This document shows, piece by piece, positions 37,578-47,269 of a DNA stretch of 64,000 bases (position 1 is the stretch's first letter; each line of letters opens with the position of its first letter). Position numbers and translations under genes: made by a program. The DNA is taken from contig NZ_JAKUML010000014.1 in NCBI RefSeq assembly GCF_022601685.1, forward strand, positions 1-64,000, read 5' to 3'. Origin of the DNA: Acinetobacter sedimenti (lineage in GTDB: Bacteria; Pseudomonadota; Gammaproteobacteria; Pseudomonadales; Moraxellaceae). The notes below the pieces were generated by a model. It was not told where the DNA came from. It saw only the letters and a list, made by a program, of their open reading frames with translations, and searched no databases.

Positions 37578-38917
37578 ATGGGATTTAATGGAATAAAGTT
37601 AGGCGTTGGGGCAATGTTTTTGACCAGTGTATTTGCAATGCAAAACACAACGGCTGACTCTTGTGTATTTGTCACAAACACCACACCGCAAACTGTCACG
37701 CTACAAGTCACTCATACAGGTAATCATATTCTACAACATGGCAATCAGTGGGCGCACGAAGCCACACAAATCGCACCATAGGAACCAAACGAGTTCTTCG
37801 TATCAACCGTTGCACTGGATTGAAATCAGGTAAAACCTACAATTTTGATACCGTAGTGACTAGCGGTAATTCTCAAGTGACATTCAAGCAAACCATGAAC
37901 GGTACTTGGTATGGTAGTACCATCAAGCATGGTATCAAGACAGCTTCAACAACATCGCCGTGGTATACAGACCGAAATGTTCATCGTCTTGACAGGACCT
38001 ACGCTGGGCTATCTGCGCAAGCTGCGGTGAAAGCAGAATATACAGGTGGTTATGACGATTTTCATTACACCATTCACCAAAATACAGTGCAAGAGCCTGT
38101 ATCGACCAGTGCCGATGAGTTAAAAGTGTTGTCGTATAACATCTATGCGCTACCGCTGGTCGCAAGTAAGATTGATGAACGTCTAGGCGAGCTTCCAAAA
38201 CATCTCAAAGGCTATGATGCGATTCTGTTCCAAGAAGCTTTTTCATCGTCACGTACAGCGATGTTAAATGAGTTGGCTCAAGAATATCCATATCAAACGC
38301 ACGTTCCAATTGGCTCAGGCAACAACTTATTTGATAGCGGTGTCTTGGTTGCCAGTCGTTATCCGATTGTGAAAACTGCGGAAATGATCTATCCAGATTG
38401 TACAGGGACAGATTGCTTTGCAGATAAAGGTGTGATCTACGCAGAAATCATTAAAAATGGTAAGGCGTATCATGTCACATCAACGCATACAGCATCGTTC
38501 GATACAGATGCAGCACGTGCATTGCGTCAGGTACAATTCCAACAAATCCGTAACCTTGTCGATCAACAAAACATTCCTAGCTTTGATGCGGTATTGATGG
38601 GTGGTGACTTCAATGTCAACAAACTACTTTGGCCACAAGATTATCAAAACATGCTCAGCAACTTGAATGCAACTGATCCGATGAGTACAGGCTACACAGC
38701 TTCGACATTCGATCCACGTGTCAATCAACTTGCTGGTGCCGCAGGCTCAGGCGGAACAACGGTGGAATATCTTGATTATGTCGTATCTTCAAATACACAT
38801 CGTCAACCAATCCAAGCACGTAATGATGTTCGCGTGCTTCGCTCAACAGCCGATCCAGTGTATTTGACTTGGGATTTGTCTGACCACTTCCCTGTTTTAG
38901 GTCACTTTAACTTTTAA
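37578..38917 (+). pseudogene. Secreted sphingomyelinase-C-like phosphodiesterase, frameshifted
   Basis: Start ATG at 37578, with GGAG six bases before it, opens a signal peptide (LGVGAMFLTSVFAMQNTTA). The frame stops at TAG 37779-37781 after HEATQIAP; the +2 frame continues at once (GTKRVLRINRCTGLKSGKTY) to 38917. One lost base near 37779 would join them into a protein of about 446 residues. The C-terminal part is an Mg-dependent EEP-fold enzyme: LSYNIYALP, LFQEAFSS (metal Glu), GGDFNVNKLLW, EYLDYVVSS and DLSDHFPVLG (catalytic Asp-His). The N-terminal beta domain may bind membranes. Intended activity: cleavage of sphingomyelin outside the cell. The break may be an assembly error. Confidence 0.75.
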
Positions 38918-38959
38918 TCCTTACATTAAAAAATAGCTAGGCAAAGCGGAATCGAAGAT

Positions 38960-39888
38960 ATGAACAAGAAATTATGGATCAGTATCATTATTATCCTTTT
39001 CGTCTTGCTTGGAATTGCGGTATGGAAGAGTTCAGGCTCTTCTGCTGCAAACGCATCATTTGAGTACACTTCACAAAATGAAAAAATACTGAGAGCGAAG
39101 AATCACAACAGATGCAAAATAAAAACCGTGAACAAACTATGCAAGATGATTTAAGCAAACGCCTGCAAGTTCTTCAAAAAAATCCAGGGAATATCACGCA
39201 ATTTTTAAATGAATTTAAAGCCAATTGTTCACTTAAGGATTGTGATGCTGCTTTAGCGCAAGCCTTGCGTAATTACCCTGATCAAAGATTTGCCCAACTG
39301 GTGCAAAGCCTATTACAACGACTGCCACAATATGAACAACAGATGCAAAGCACCGTGCTCTCCACCTTACTTTCTGGAAAAGAACGCTTTGAAACCTTAT
39401 GGCAACTCCGTGAGCAAACTTTAGGACGTGATGAGGCGATGCTTGGATTTGGACAAGAACGTGAATATGCAAACTATCGTTTTGCTTATGCTGAATTGCA
39501 AAACAACAAAAACCTCACGACTGCACAGCGCTTATCCGCATTTGAACAGCTACAACAACAATATTCAAATGTAACCACCCAAGAAAGCAATATTGGACGC
39601 TATGAACAAGCCGTTGCACTACTTAACACTCAGCAGTTGACCAACCAACAACTCAGTGCCGAAATACAACAGTTGCAACAACAATATTTAAGCCCAGAAG
39701 AAAAAGTCGATATGCAATTTAAAGCGCAACGAGAGGCACAGCAACAACAGCAAGTTGATCGTTATCAGCAAGCAGTCCAACAGTTACAACAAGACATGGC
39801 ACCGTTAAAACAACAACTTTCTGAAGCAGAATGGCAACAGCAATATCAAGCGCAGTTAGAAGCGTTAAGACTCAATGATTTTCCTTAA
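38960..39888 (+). pseudogene. Lif-like periplasmic foldase, frameshifted in an A-run
   Basis: An N-terminal membrane anchor (MNKKLWISIIIILFVLLGIAVW) from the ATG at 38960 is followed by a frame that leaves register at the A6 run 39081-39086. Adding one A would join NEK to NTESEESQQMQNKNREQ and give a protein of about 310 residues. The remainder is highly helical and Gln-rich with RETL-like and NYRFAYAEL segments that fit lipase-specific foldases (Lif), which are membrane-anchored helical chaperones for secreted lipases. The gene follows the sphingomyelinase-like gene by 42 bases, so it probably serves that enzyme. The family call is tentative. Confidence 0.55.
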
Positions 39889-39999
39889 ATGATCATTTCA
39901 AAAGTGCTTTCTCAGAGGCAATTAATAGGTGCATGCAGAATTAGGTTAAGTTTATAATTCTAAGAAATAGTCTTAATTTTAAAACGGTTCAAATTATTT

Positions 40000-40236
40000 A
40001 TGACAAATCATGCACTTCCAGCAGGTATTTATCAACATTATAAAGGTCAGCTTTATCAAGTCTTACATACCGCACGACATAGTGAAACTGAAGAAACCTT
40101 AGTCGTCTACCAATGCCTCTATGGCGATTATTCGATTTGGGTGCGTCCTTTAGAGATGTTTAAAGAAACCGTTGAAATAAGTGATGGACAAATCGTCCCA
40201 CGTTTTAAGTTTTTACATACGACAAATTTAGAATAA
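40000..40236 (+). CDS. DUF1653 small protein
   Basis: 78 residues. The pattern [18 protein letters not shown], then [21 protein letters not shown] and PRFKFL, is the DUF1653 signature. The function of the family is unknown; it is small, soluble and beta-rich. It lies alone on the plus strand and converges tail to tail with the YqiJ-like gene, 13 bases apart. Confidence 0.85.
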   Translation: MTNHALPAGIYQHYKGQLYQVLHTARHSETEETLVVYQCLYGDYSIWVRPLEMFKETVEISDGQIVPRFKFLHTTNLE

Positions 40237-40249
40237 ATGTCAGCGTCGC

Positions 40250-40876
40250 TTATTTCGAATCTATACCAATATGATATTCTTCACTGTTGACGATTGCTTT
40301 GGCAATGTAATGTGATTCTCGATAATCAACGAGCATGACCTTTGCTTGGAGAATCAATTCGCCAAACTCAGGCTCAACTTGTACATAATGTAGTCGTCCG
40401 AACTGATCACGCACTTTCGCCTGTGCACTCGAGCCTGGACGGGCTGTCCCGCTGACGATCGTGGCAAATCGCCCGAGCAAAAAGACCTGTTGATAAGATT
40501 GCGTCGGTTTAATCACTTGATCCAAGCAATGCATCATAAATAAGGTAAAAAACCATGCCATGAGTAACGCAGGAATCAGCACAAAACCTGTATGCACAAA
40601 ATCTCCTGAAAAGGCAAAAGCACTGAGCTGTATCAAATAGCCTGCGAAGCTAAAATTGATCAAAAAGAATAACAAAATAATAAATCGAGAGATTTGTACT
40701 TGGAGTAGTGGTGCATCTCGAAGCCACATCGGTACCATCTGCCTGATCAACTGTGATGGACGATGCTTGATATAAATCCCAATGGTTTCACCAATGATCA
40801 GAATAAAAATCGTCAACACGCTCATATGAAAAGGCAATAATGCACTATGAAAAAATAACGCTGTGGTTATTGTCAT
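40250..40876 (-). CDS. YqiJ/OB-fold-containing inner-membrane protein
   Basis: 208 residues. Three hydrophobic stretches (MSVLTIFILIIGETIGIYIK, FIILLFFLINFSFAGYLIQL, GFVLIPALLMAWFFTLFMMH) are followed by a C-terminal OB-like domain opening LLGRFATIVSGTARPGSSAQAKVRDQFGRLHYV, which matches the YqiJ/NfeD-like group. Homologues often accompany flotillin-like YqiK; no flotillin gene is next to it here. Function not established. Confidence 0.7.
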   Translation of the reverse strand: MTITTALFFHSALLPFHMSVLTIFILIIGETIGIYIKHRPSQLIRQMVPMWLRDAPLLQVQISRFIILLFFLINFSFAGYLIQLSAFAFSGDFVHTGFVLIPALLMAWFFTLFMMHCLDQVIKPTQSYQQVFLLGRFATIVSGTARPGSSAQAKVRDQFGRLHYVQVEPEFGELILQAKVMLVDYRESHYIAKAIVNSEEYHIGIDSK

Positions 40877-40926
40877 TTGCCTTATTCCTCTATCCTCGAT
40901 CTAAACAAGTTCAATATGCGACTGCT

Positions 40927-41247
40927 TTAATCTTTGAGATATACGCCACCGTCGGAATGAATTTCTAATTCAACCTTCGTCAATGACTCGCCCTGACACG
41001 GCCCCCAAATACACTCACCATCTTCAACATTAAACAGTGCACCATGCGTCGAGCAAATAATATATTCCTTATCCATATCTAAGAACTCATCTTCCATATA
41101 TTCAAGATTGACTTGGAGATGCGGGCAGATATTTTTGTAGGCGTAGAATGAACCATCACGTTGCGTGACGATCAACTCCCCAACTGGCGTTTCAAAGCCA
41201 CGTGCTTCACGTTCTGGCACATCTTCAGTTTGGCAGATCAGATGCAT
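40927..41247 (-). CDS. Rieske [2Fe-2S] protein
   Basis: 106 residues. The cluster ligands are visible as C-x-H in NICPHLQVNLEYM and C-x-x-H in IICSTHGALFNVEDGECIWGPC, the box 1 and box 2 motifs of a Rieske ferredoxin or of the NirD / small dioxygenase type. It lacks a membrane anchor. It is followed by the YqiJ-like gene and preceded by the adenosine kinase on the same strand. Electron-transfer partner unknown. Confidence 0.85.
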   Translation of the reverse strand: MHLICQTEDVPEREARGFETPVGELIVTQRDGSFYAYKNICPHLQVNLEYMEDEFLDMDKEYIICSTHGALFNVEDGECIWGPCQGESLTKVELEIHSDGGVYLKD

Positions 41248-41303
41248 ATTTACTCCACACCTTGATGATAAACAATATATTTAAAGTATTAATTAATTGG
41301 AAA

Positions 41304-42284
41304 TTATAGCAAAGCCTGATACTGTTCAAGGCTTAGACGAGGTCCAAACTGGCTCACCACCTTTGATGCGACCAAATTACCCAAAGTCGCCGCTTCTTCT
41401 AAAGTTTGCCCTTTGACCAATGCCGATAAAAACCCACCTGCAAAAGCATCACCTGCACCATTAGTATCCACAGCCTGTACCGCCTGCCCTTGTACGATAA
41501 ATGTTTCTTGCTCTCGATTGGCGATTAATGCGCCTTTTGCACCCAAAGTAATGGCAACGGTTTCTGCACGCTCAAGTAGCGCCTGCACGGCATCATCAAG
41601 ATGGCTTGTCGAAGTAAACATCAAGGCTTCTTGTTCATTGCAAAACAGCACATCTACACCATCATCAATCAGCGCATCTAGACCTGCTTTTGCATATTGC
41701 ACCATCGCAGGATCAGACAAAGAAATTGCCATTTTTACTTGATGCTTTTTGGCGATATCACGAGAGAGTTTAACCGCTTCGATCGCACTTGGACTGGTCG
41801 CAAGATAACCTTCGATATAGAGCCACTCGGCAGACTTTAACGCATCAAAATGGATTTGATCTGCGCTTAATTCAGCAGTAATACCAAGATGGGTGTACAT
41901 CGTACGCTCGCCATCTGGCGTAATCAGCACGATACAGGAACCTGTCTGCCCTTCGCTAATTGATTTTTCGTCGGTCTGCACACCTACGGATGCCAAGTCA
42001 TTGAGATAAAAACTTGCTAATTCATCATTGCCCACACGACAAGCATAAAAACTTGTTCCACCAAGTGCACTGAAGGCAACTGTGGTATTCGCCGCCGAAC
42101 CGCCACTGGCTTGACCTTTGTGTTCCGCATCTGCCAAATACTCCACCAATTTGGCTTGTTGTGCTGCATCACAGAGTTGCATGGTGCCTTTATTCAGCTC
42201 GGCATGACCTAAAAATTCGTCATCGACCAAAAACTCTTGATCGACCAAAGCATTTCCAAGTGAAAACAGTGCAGGCGCAGTCAT
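41304..42284 (-). CDS. PfkB-family carbohydrate kinase, likely adenosine kinase
   Basis: 326 residues from the ATG at 42284, preceded by GGAA; an upstream in-frame ATG at 42347 would add 21 residues without a good site. PfkB motif 1 is GGSAANTTVAFSALGG near residue 56, and motif 2 DTNGAGDAFAGGFL carries the catalytic aspartate near 270. LFSLGNALVDQEFLVDDEF at the N-terminus resembles the bacterial adenosine kinases annotated in Acinetobacter; the substrate is not proven. It is divergent from the M16 protease. Confidence 0.75.
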   Translation of the reverse strand: MTAPALFSLGNALVDQEFLVDDEFLGHAELNKGTMQLCDAAQQAKLVEYLADAEHKGQASGGSAANTTVAFSALGGTSFYACRVGNDELASFYLNDLASVGVQTDEKSISEGQTGSCIVLITPDGERTMYTHLGITAELSADQIHFDALKSAEWLYIEGYLATSPSAIEAVKLSRDIAKKHQVKMAISLSDPAMVQYAKAGLDALIDDGVDVLFCNEQEALMFTSTSHLDDAVQALLERAETVAITLGAKGALIANREQETFIVQGQAVQAVDTNGAGDAFAGGFLSALVKGQTLEEAATLGNLVASKVVSQFGPRLSLEQYQALL

Positions 42285-42484
42285 GTGCAATATTCCAATG
42301 TTTTTAAAAAATTGCCTTAGATTACCACAAACAATGGCATGGCTCATTTCGCACGTTCAAAATCAAAGAAAAAATTTCAAGTTTTCCGCTCTCCTCTATT
42401 TTTAGGTATACTCCAAAGCTGTTTTGTATTTTTTAGATGCTTAGCTTTGTGAAGCATCTATACCGTTTTTATTTTGGAGTCCGT

Positions 42485-45421
42485 ATGTCGAAGACCAGTT
42501 CAAATTCAGTCGCCCCATCTACTCACCCTGCATTTGATTTGGTACGTCAGCAATTCATCCCTGCGCTCTCCACCACCGTCTTTGAATACCGCCATAAAAA
42601 AACTAATGCGGTGCATTACCATTTGGGTAATCAAAACCCTGAGAAAGTCTTTTTAGTCGCGTTTCGTACCCAGCCGATGGACTCCAAAGGCACAGCACAT
42701 ATTTTGGAGCACACTGCGCTGTGTGGCTCGCAGAAATATCCTGTGCGTGATCCGTTCTTTTCGATGATTCGCCGTTCGCTAAATACCTTTATGAATGCTT
42801 TTACCGCAGCGGATTGGACGGCGTATCCGTTTGCTACGCAAAATGATAAAGATTTTAATAACTTACTCTCGGTATATTTGGATGCGGCGTTTCATGCCAA
42901 TTTGAATCCATTGGATTTTGCCCAAGAAGGCATTCGTGTTGAACTGGAAAATGATCGCCCTGTGTATAAAGGCATCGTGTTCAATGAAATGAAAGGCGCA
43001 ATGAGCGCCGCCACCGATCAGCTGTATCACAAACTGGCGCATCATCTCTATCCAAAAACCACTTATCACTACAACTCTGGCGGTGATCCAAAAGACATTC
43101 CCGACTTGAGTTATGAGCAACTTAAAGCCTTTTATCAAAGTCATTACCACCCGTCGAATGCGGTGTTGATGAGCTTTGGCGATTTGGATGTGACAGAATT
43201 TCATGCGCAAGTGGAATCGCAAGCCTTACAAGGTTTTGATCAAGGCAACACCATTCACTCCGAACCTGAGCAACGCCTCAGCCAACCAATCCAAGTGGTC
43301 GAGTCCTATGCGGTTGATGAAGACGATTTAAGCGAAAAAACCTATCATGTCATGGCGTGGTTGTTGCCTGAGATGACCAATATTAAACTGCGTCTTGCTA
43401 TGCGTTTGGTCGAAGGCATTTTGTTGGAAAACTCGGCGTCACCACTACGTCAATATTTGGAAACCAGCGGGCTTGGTCAGTCTATAGGTCCGATGCTTGG
43501 CGTGGATGATAGCAATTTTGAAATGACTTTCTACTGCGGTATTCAAGGTTCAGAAGCAGATCGAGCCGAACAGTTTGAGCAAGGTACGCTTGAGATTCTT
43601 AAAAGTGTCGCCTCGAAGCCAATTGACCCAAGCCAAATCGAAGCGATTTTGCATCAGATCGAACTGCATCAACGTGAAGTCGGCGGTGATGGGACACCGT
43701 ATGGTTTAAGTTTGATTTTAAGTGGTTTAGGGGCAGCAATTCATCACGGTGATCCTGTGGCGGTGTGGGATGTTGATCAAGCCTTGTCGCAAATCCGTGA
43801 CGATTTGCAAGATCCAATGTGGCTGTCCAATCTGATTCAGACTTATCTCATTGATAATCCGCATCGTGTGCGTATGACGCTCATTCCCGATCAAAATATT
43901 TCTACGCAAGAGCAAGCGGCGGAGCAAGCTCGACTTGATCAAATCAATGAAAAATTAACCGATGCAGATCGCACGCAATTGATCGAACAAGCCGAAGCAT
44001 TGAAAGCACGTCAAGCCACTGAAGATGATTTATCGTTATTGCCAAAAGTCGGTTTGGAAGATATTCCTGCCGATCTAAAGCACATCGAGCCGATCGACAC
44101 CACCATTCAACTGGCAAATCATGAAACACTCGTCAAACTGTATCATGCAGGCACCAATGGACTGTATTATCAACAAGTGTTGATTGAACTACCTGATGAT
44201 GTGGTGCAATCGCCATATTTAGGGATTTTTGCTCTGCTCATGGGTGAAGTCGGCGCAGGCGATGATGATTATCTGACCTTGCAACAGCGTCAGACAGAAA
44301 TCAGTGGCGGTGTCGGCATGGGTGTGAGCTTGCGTAGTCAGGTCGATGATGCTGATCAAATCAGTGCCTTATTGACATTAACCACCAAAGCATTAAATCG
44401 TCATCCTGAGGCGATGCAACTATTGCAACACGCTTTTTGCAATATTCGCTTGGATGAAAAGAGCCGTATCCTTGAGCTTTTACAACAACGCAAAGCCCGT
44501 TGGCAAGCTCGCCTCAGCAATGCAGGACATGGTTATGCCATGCAGACTGCTTCACGCAACATGAGTGCTTATGCAAAACGTGACTATCATGTGACTGGTT
44601 TGCCTGCCTTGCAATTGTTATCGAAGCTGATTGATGATATTCGTGAAAATGACCTGAGCTACACTCAATTTATTACTCAAATTCAATTTTTACAGCTACG
44701 CATTCTCAATCAACCTAAACAATTCTTATTGGTTTGTGAAAAAGAGTTTAGCGATGAACTTCTGCAAAAACTTGTCGATGTTTGGTCTAAAAATCCTGTA
44801 GAAACTGAAACTGCACCATTAACCATTCCATCTTTTGAAACCAATACTCACGATCAAGCTTGGTTGATTCAATCCAATGTCCAGTTCTGCGCAAGCGTCT
44901 ACCCTGCGGTAGCGATTGATCATCCTGATGCGGCGGTACTGACCATTCTTGGACCGTATCTACGTGATGGCTTCTTACACCAAGCAATTCGTGAGCAAGG
45001 TGGTGCTTATGGTGGCGGTGCGGGCTATGATGCCAATGCCTGTGCTTTTCGTTTTTTTAGCTATCGTGACCCACGCTTGAGTGAAACTTTTGCTGATTTT
45101 GAGCGCTCGATTGATTGGCTCATGAATCATGATGCCAAACCGCATCAGATCGAAGAAGCCATTCTTGGGGTGATTTCGAGTATGGATAAACCTGGTTCAC
45201 CTGCAGGTGAGGCGATCACCAGTTGCTACGCTGACTTTCATCAGCGAGGGCATGCTTTCCGTCAGGCACTTCGTCAGCGACTTTTGGATGTGACGATTGA
45301 AGATTTACGTCGTGTCACCGCGCAGTACCTCGTTGATCAAAGCCCATCTCGATCTGTAGTTGCCCCGATCGCTCGTCAAAATGACTTGTCTGAGCTTGGT
45401 TTTGAAATCAAACGTATTTAG
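42485..45421 (+). CDS. M16 metallopeptidase of the PreP/Cym1 type
   Basis: 978 residues from the ATG at 42485, with GGAG seven bases upstream; an in-frame ATG at 42437 lacks such a site. The inverted zinc motif HILEH is at residues 72-76, the distal glutamate in GIVFNEMKGAMS near 170. Four homologous domains span the length, typical of presequence proteases (PreP), which form a closed chamber degrading short unfolded peptides. GGAYGGGAGYDANACAFRFFSYRDPR near 850 is the C-terminal RGG-type signature. It is in front of pldA on the same strand, 51 bases apart. Confidence 0.88.
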   Translation: MSKTSSNSVAPSTHPAFDLVRQQFIPALSTTVFEYRHKKTNAVHYHLGNQNPEKVFLVAFRTQPMDSKGTAHILEHTALCGSQKYPVRDPFFSMIRRSLNTFMNAFTAADWTAYPFATQNDKDFNNLLSVYLDAAFHANLNPLDFAQEGIRVELENDRPVYKGIVFNEMKGAMSAATDQLYHKLAHHLYPKTTYHYNSGGDPKDIPDLSYEQLKAFYQSHYHPSNAVLMSFGDLDVTEFHAQVESQALQGFDQGNTIHSEPEQRLSQPIQVVESYAVDEDDLSEKTYHVMAWLLPEMTNIKLRLAMRLVEGILLENSASPLRQYLETSGLGQSIGPMLGVDDSNFEMTFYCGIQGSEADRAEQFEQGTLEILKSVASKPIDPSQIEAILHQIELHQREVGGDGTPYGLSLILSGLGAAIHHGDPVAVWDVDQALSQIRDDLQDPMWLSNLIQTYLIDNPHRVRMTLIPDQNISTQEQAAEQARLDQINEKLTDADRTQLIEQAEALKARQATEDDLSLLPKVGLEDIPADLKHIEPIDTTIQLANHETLVKLYHAGTNGLYYQQVLIELPDDVVQSPYLGIFALLMGEVGAGDDDYLTLQQRQTEISGGVGMGVSLRSQVDDADQISALLTLTTKALNRHPEAMQLLQHAFCNIRLDEKSRILELLQQRKARWQARLSNAGHGYAMQTASRNMSAYAKRDYHVTGLPALQLLSKLIDDIRENDLSYTQFITQIQFLQLRILNQPKQFLLVCEKEFSDELLQKLVDVWSKNPVETETAPLTIPSFETNTHDQAWLIQSNVQFCASVYPAVAIDHPDAAVLTILGPYLRDGFLHQAIREQGGAYGGGAGYDANACAFRFFSYRDPRLSETFADFERSIDWLMNHDAKPHQIEEAILGVISSMDKPGSPAGEAITSCYADFHQRGHAFRQALRQRLLDVTIEDLRRVTAQYLVDQSPSRSVVAPIARQNDLSELGFEIKRI

Positions 45422-45472
45422 AATTTGTGCATATTTATCATGTTTTGTTTTAAGTGATTTTCTGGAGTTCTT

Positions 45473-46672
45473 ATGTCTACCCCACAGCTTAAACTGCGTT
45501 ACCCATTGCATGCGACCAATTCAGTGAAATTATTAAAAATGGCGACACTTAGTGCATGTATTAGCTCAAGTTTTGCCTTTGCAGAAGATACGCTACCTGT
45601 GGTGGGTGCAGATTCTAGTGATCCAACACCCGCATCAGCAACTGCATGTGTTGGTTTAACTTCGGCGACTGAACGTCTTGCTTGCTATGACTTGGTTTTT
45701 AAAGCCACAGAAAATGCAGTGACTGACGCTGCGCCTGAAAATGAAGCAGACAATGTATTAGTCGAAGCAAAGCCCGAACCGCAGACTGTTACAGAACATA
45801 TTCAACAGAAAGCTGAAGACTTGAAATTGATTGGTGCTGCACCTGCATTTAATCCAAATACGTCACTACTGGATAAGCGTTGGGAGCTGAGCCCTGAAGC
45901 AAAACTAGGGACTTGGCAGATTCGTTCATATCAGCCAGTCTATCTCCTGCCTGCAATGTGGACATCAAAAACCAATACCACACCGCATAGCCCAAATCCA
46001 TTGAATGATGTCACCACTGAACAGGATTTGAAAAATACCGAAGCCAAATTTCAACTTTCATTTAAGACCAAAGCACTTGAAGATATCTTTGGTGATACTG
46101 GTGACGTATGGATTGGTTATACGCAGTCTTCACGTTGGCAAGTCTATAACGAAGACGGATCTCGTCCATTTCGTGAAACCAACTATGAGCCTGAAGCAAG
46201 CTTAGTTGTACGTACCAATTACAACTTACTTGGTCTGCATGGACGTTTGCTCGGTGTAACACTTAATCACCAATCCAATGGTCGCTCTGATCCATTTTCA
46301 AGAAGTTGGAACCGTGTCATGCTCAACGTTGGCTTAGAACGTGACAATTTCGCATTGATGATTCGTCCGTGGTATCGCCTTGAAGAAGATGAGATTGATG
46401 ACAATAATCCTGACATTACCGACTATCTTGGGCATGGTGACATTACTGCCAACTACAAATGGAAAGATCATAACTTTTCATTAATGGCACGTCATAGCTT
46501 AAAAGGTGGTGACGATAGTCATGGTGCATTGCAGTTTGATTGGGCATTCCCACTGTCAGGTCCACTTCGTGGGCACTTGCAAATCTTTGATGGCTACGGT
46601 GAAAGTCTGATTGATTATAACCACAAAGCGACTTATGTCGGCTTGGGCGTATCGCTAGTGAATTGGTTCTAA
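45473..46672 (+). CDS. pldA: Outer-membrane phospholipase A
   Basis: 399 residues. A signal peptide ends near AFA at residue 37, and a linker of about 100 residues precedes the 12-strand barrel. Catalytic residues are seen in VTLNHQSNGRSDPFSRSWNR, His266 and Ser268, with the Asn-type third member likely downstream. GGAG lies upstream of the start. OMPLA hydrolyses phospholipids that reach the outer leaflet, and acts as a Ca-dependent dimer. The extended N-terminal region (about residues 38-140, with two cysteines) is longer than in E. coli PldA. A terminator follows. Confidence 0.92.
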   Translation: MSTPQLKLRYPLHATNSVKLLKMATLSACISSSFAFAEDTLPVVGADSSDPTPASATACVGLTSATERLACYDLVFKATENAVTDAAPENEADNVLVEAKPEPQTVTEHIQQKAEDLKLIGAAPAFNPNTSLLDKRWELSPEAKLGTWQIRSYQPVYLLPAMWTSKTNTTPHSPNPLNDVTTEQDLKNTEAKFQLSFKTKALEDIFGDTGDVWIGYTQSSRWQVYNEDGSRPFRETNYEPEASLVVRTNYNLLGLHGRLLGVTLNHQSNGRSDPFSRSWNRVMLNVGLERDNFALMIRPWYRLEEDEIDDNNPDITDYLGHGDITANYKWKDHNFSLMARHSLKGGDDSHGALQFDWAFPLSGPLRGHLQIFDGYGESLIDYNHKATYVGLGVSLVNWF

Positions 46673-46700
46673 ATTCAATTCCAATAAGTTTTTTGAAATC

Positions 46701-46729
46701 CGTTATTCAGTTTGAATAGCGTATTTTTT
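46701..46729 (+). terminator. Rho-independent terminator of pldA
   Basis: CGTTATTCA (46701-46709) pairs with TGAATAGCG (46713-46721), one G:T pair, with a 3-base loop and a run of six T at 46724-46729. It lies 29 bases after the pldA stop. Confidence 0.8.
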
Positions 46730-46787
46730 ATGTCTTCAAAATTGAATGACTTTGCTGATATGACCCCGAATCACCTTTGCGACCTTT

Positions 46788-47183
46788 TTGTTTGAAACAT
46801 TAGAACTTCATCGTGGTATGACGGACAAATCAGGCAAGGCAAAAGGCGGTATTATCCGTTTCCCATTGATCCAAGTAACAGGGACATTGATCATCCACCG
46901 TGATAAGTTTCCTGCGGGAATGGGACCGATCACACGTGAAATTATTTCTAAGCAATTGCAACCTGCTTTTGATTTTGTTGATAAATTAGAAAACCGCATT
47001 CCAAAGAAATATTGGGTAGAACTGCATGAAGATGATAAGCCAAGCTATCTCAAACTGATGCGAGAATCTCGTATCTCGATGACCAAACAAGGTTATTACA
47101 ACAAAGATATGATGAATATTCTGAAACGTATTCGTTGCTCACACAATCCATCGAGCTTTGAATGTGCATTAAAAGATGAGTAA
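46788..47183 (+). CDS. Small protein of unknown function, start uncertain
   Basis: 131 residues from a TTG, or 121 from the ATG at 46818; neither has a clear ribosome-binding site. No family recognised. The sequence is basic, with GGIIRFPLIQVTGTLIIH and KKYWVELHEDDKPSYLKLMRESRI. A second open stretch in another frame begins with ATG at 46730 and would join this one (…NHLCDL then FETLELHRGM) if the T5 run at 46785-46789 had four T, so a frameshift is possible. However 46730 follows the pldA terminator directly. A 47212-47246 hairpin ends the unit. Confidence 0.5.
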   Translation: MFETLELHRGMTDKSGKAKGGIIRFPLIQVTGTLIIHRDKFPAGMGPITREIISKQLQPAFDFVDKLENRIPKKYWVELHEDDKPSYLKLMRESRISMTKQGYYNKDMMNILKRIRCSHNPSSFECALKDE

Positions 47184-47211
47184 AAAAAAGAGTAAAAAAT
47201 TTGCACCTCTC

Positions 47212-47246
47212 CTCCCTTTGTTAAAGGGAGGTTGGGAGGGATTTTT
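47212..47246. terminator. Hairpin between the small hypothetical gene and rlmKL
   Basis: CTCCCTTT (47212-47219) and AAAGGGAG (47223-47230) form a perfect 8-bp stem with loop GTT, then a G-rich spacer and five T (47242-47246). It lies between convergent genes. Efficiency as a terminator is uncertain because the T-run is 11 bases beyond the stem. Confidence 0.5.
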
Positions 47247-47269
47247 GGCTTAATGGACTAAAAATCAAC

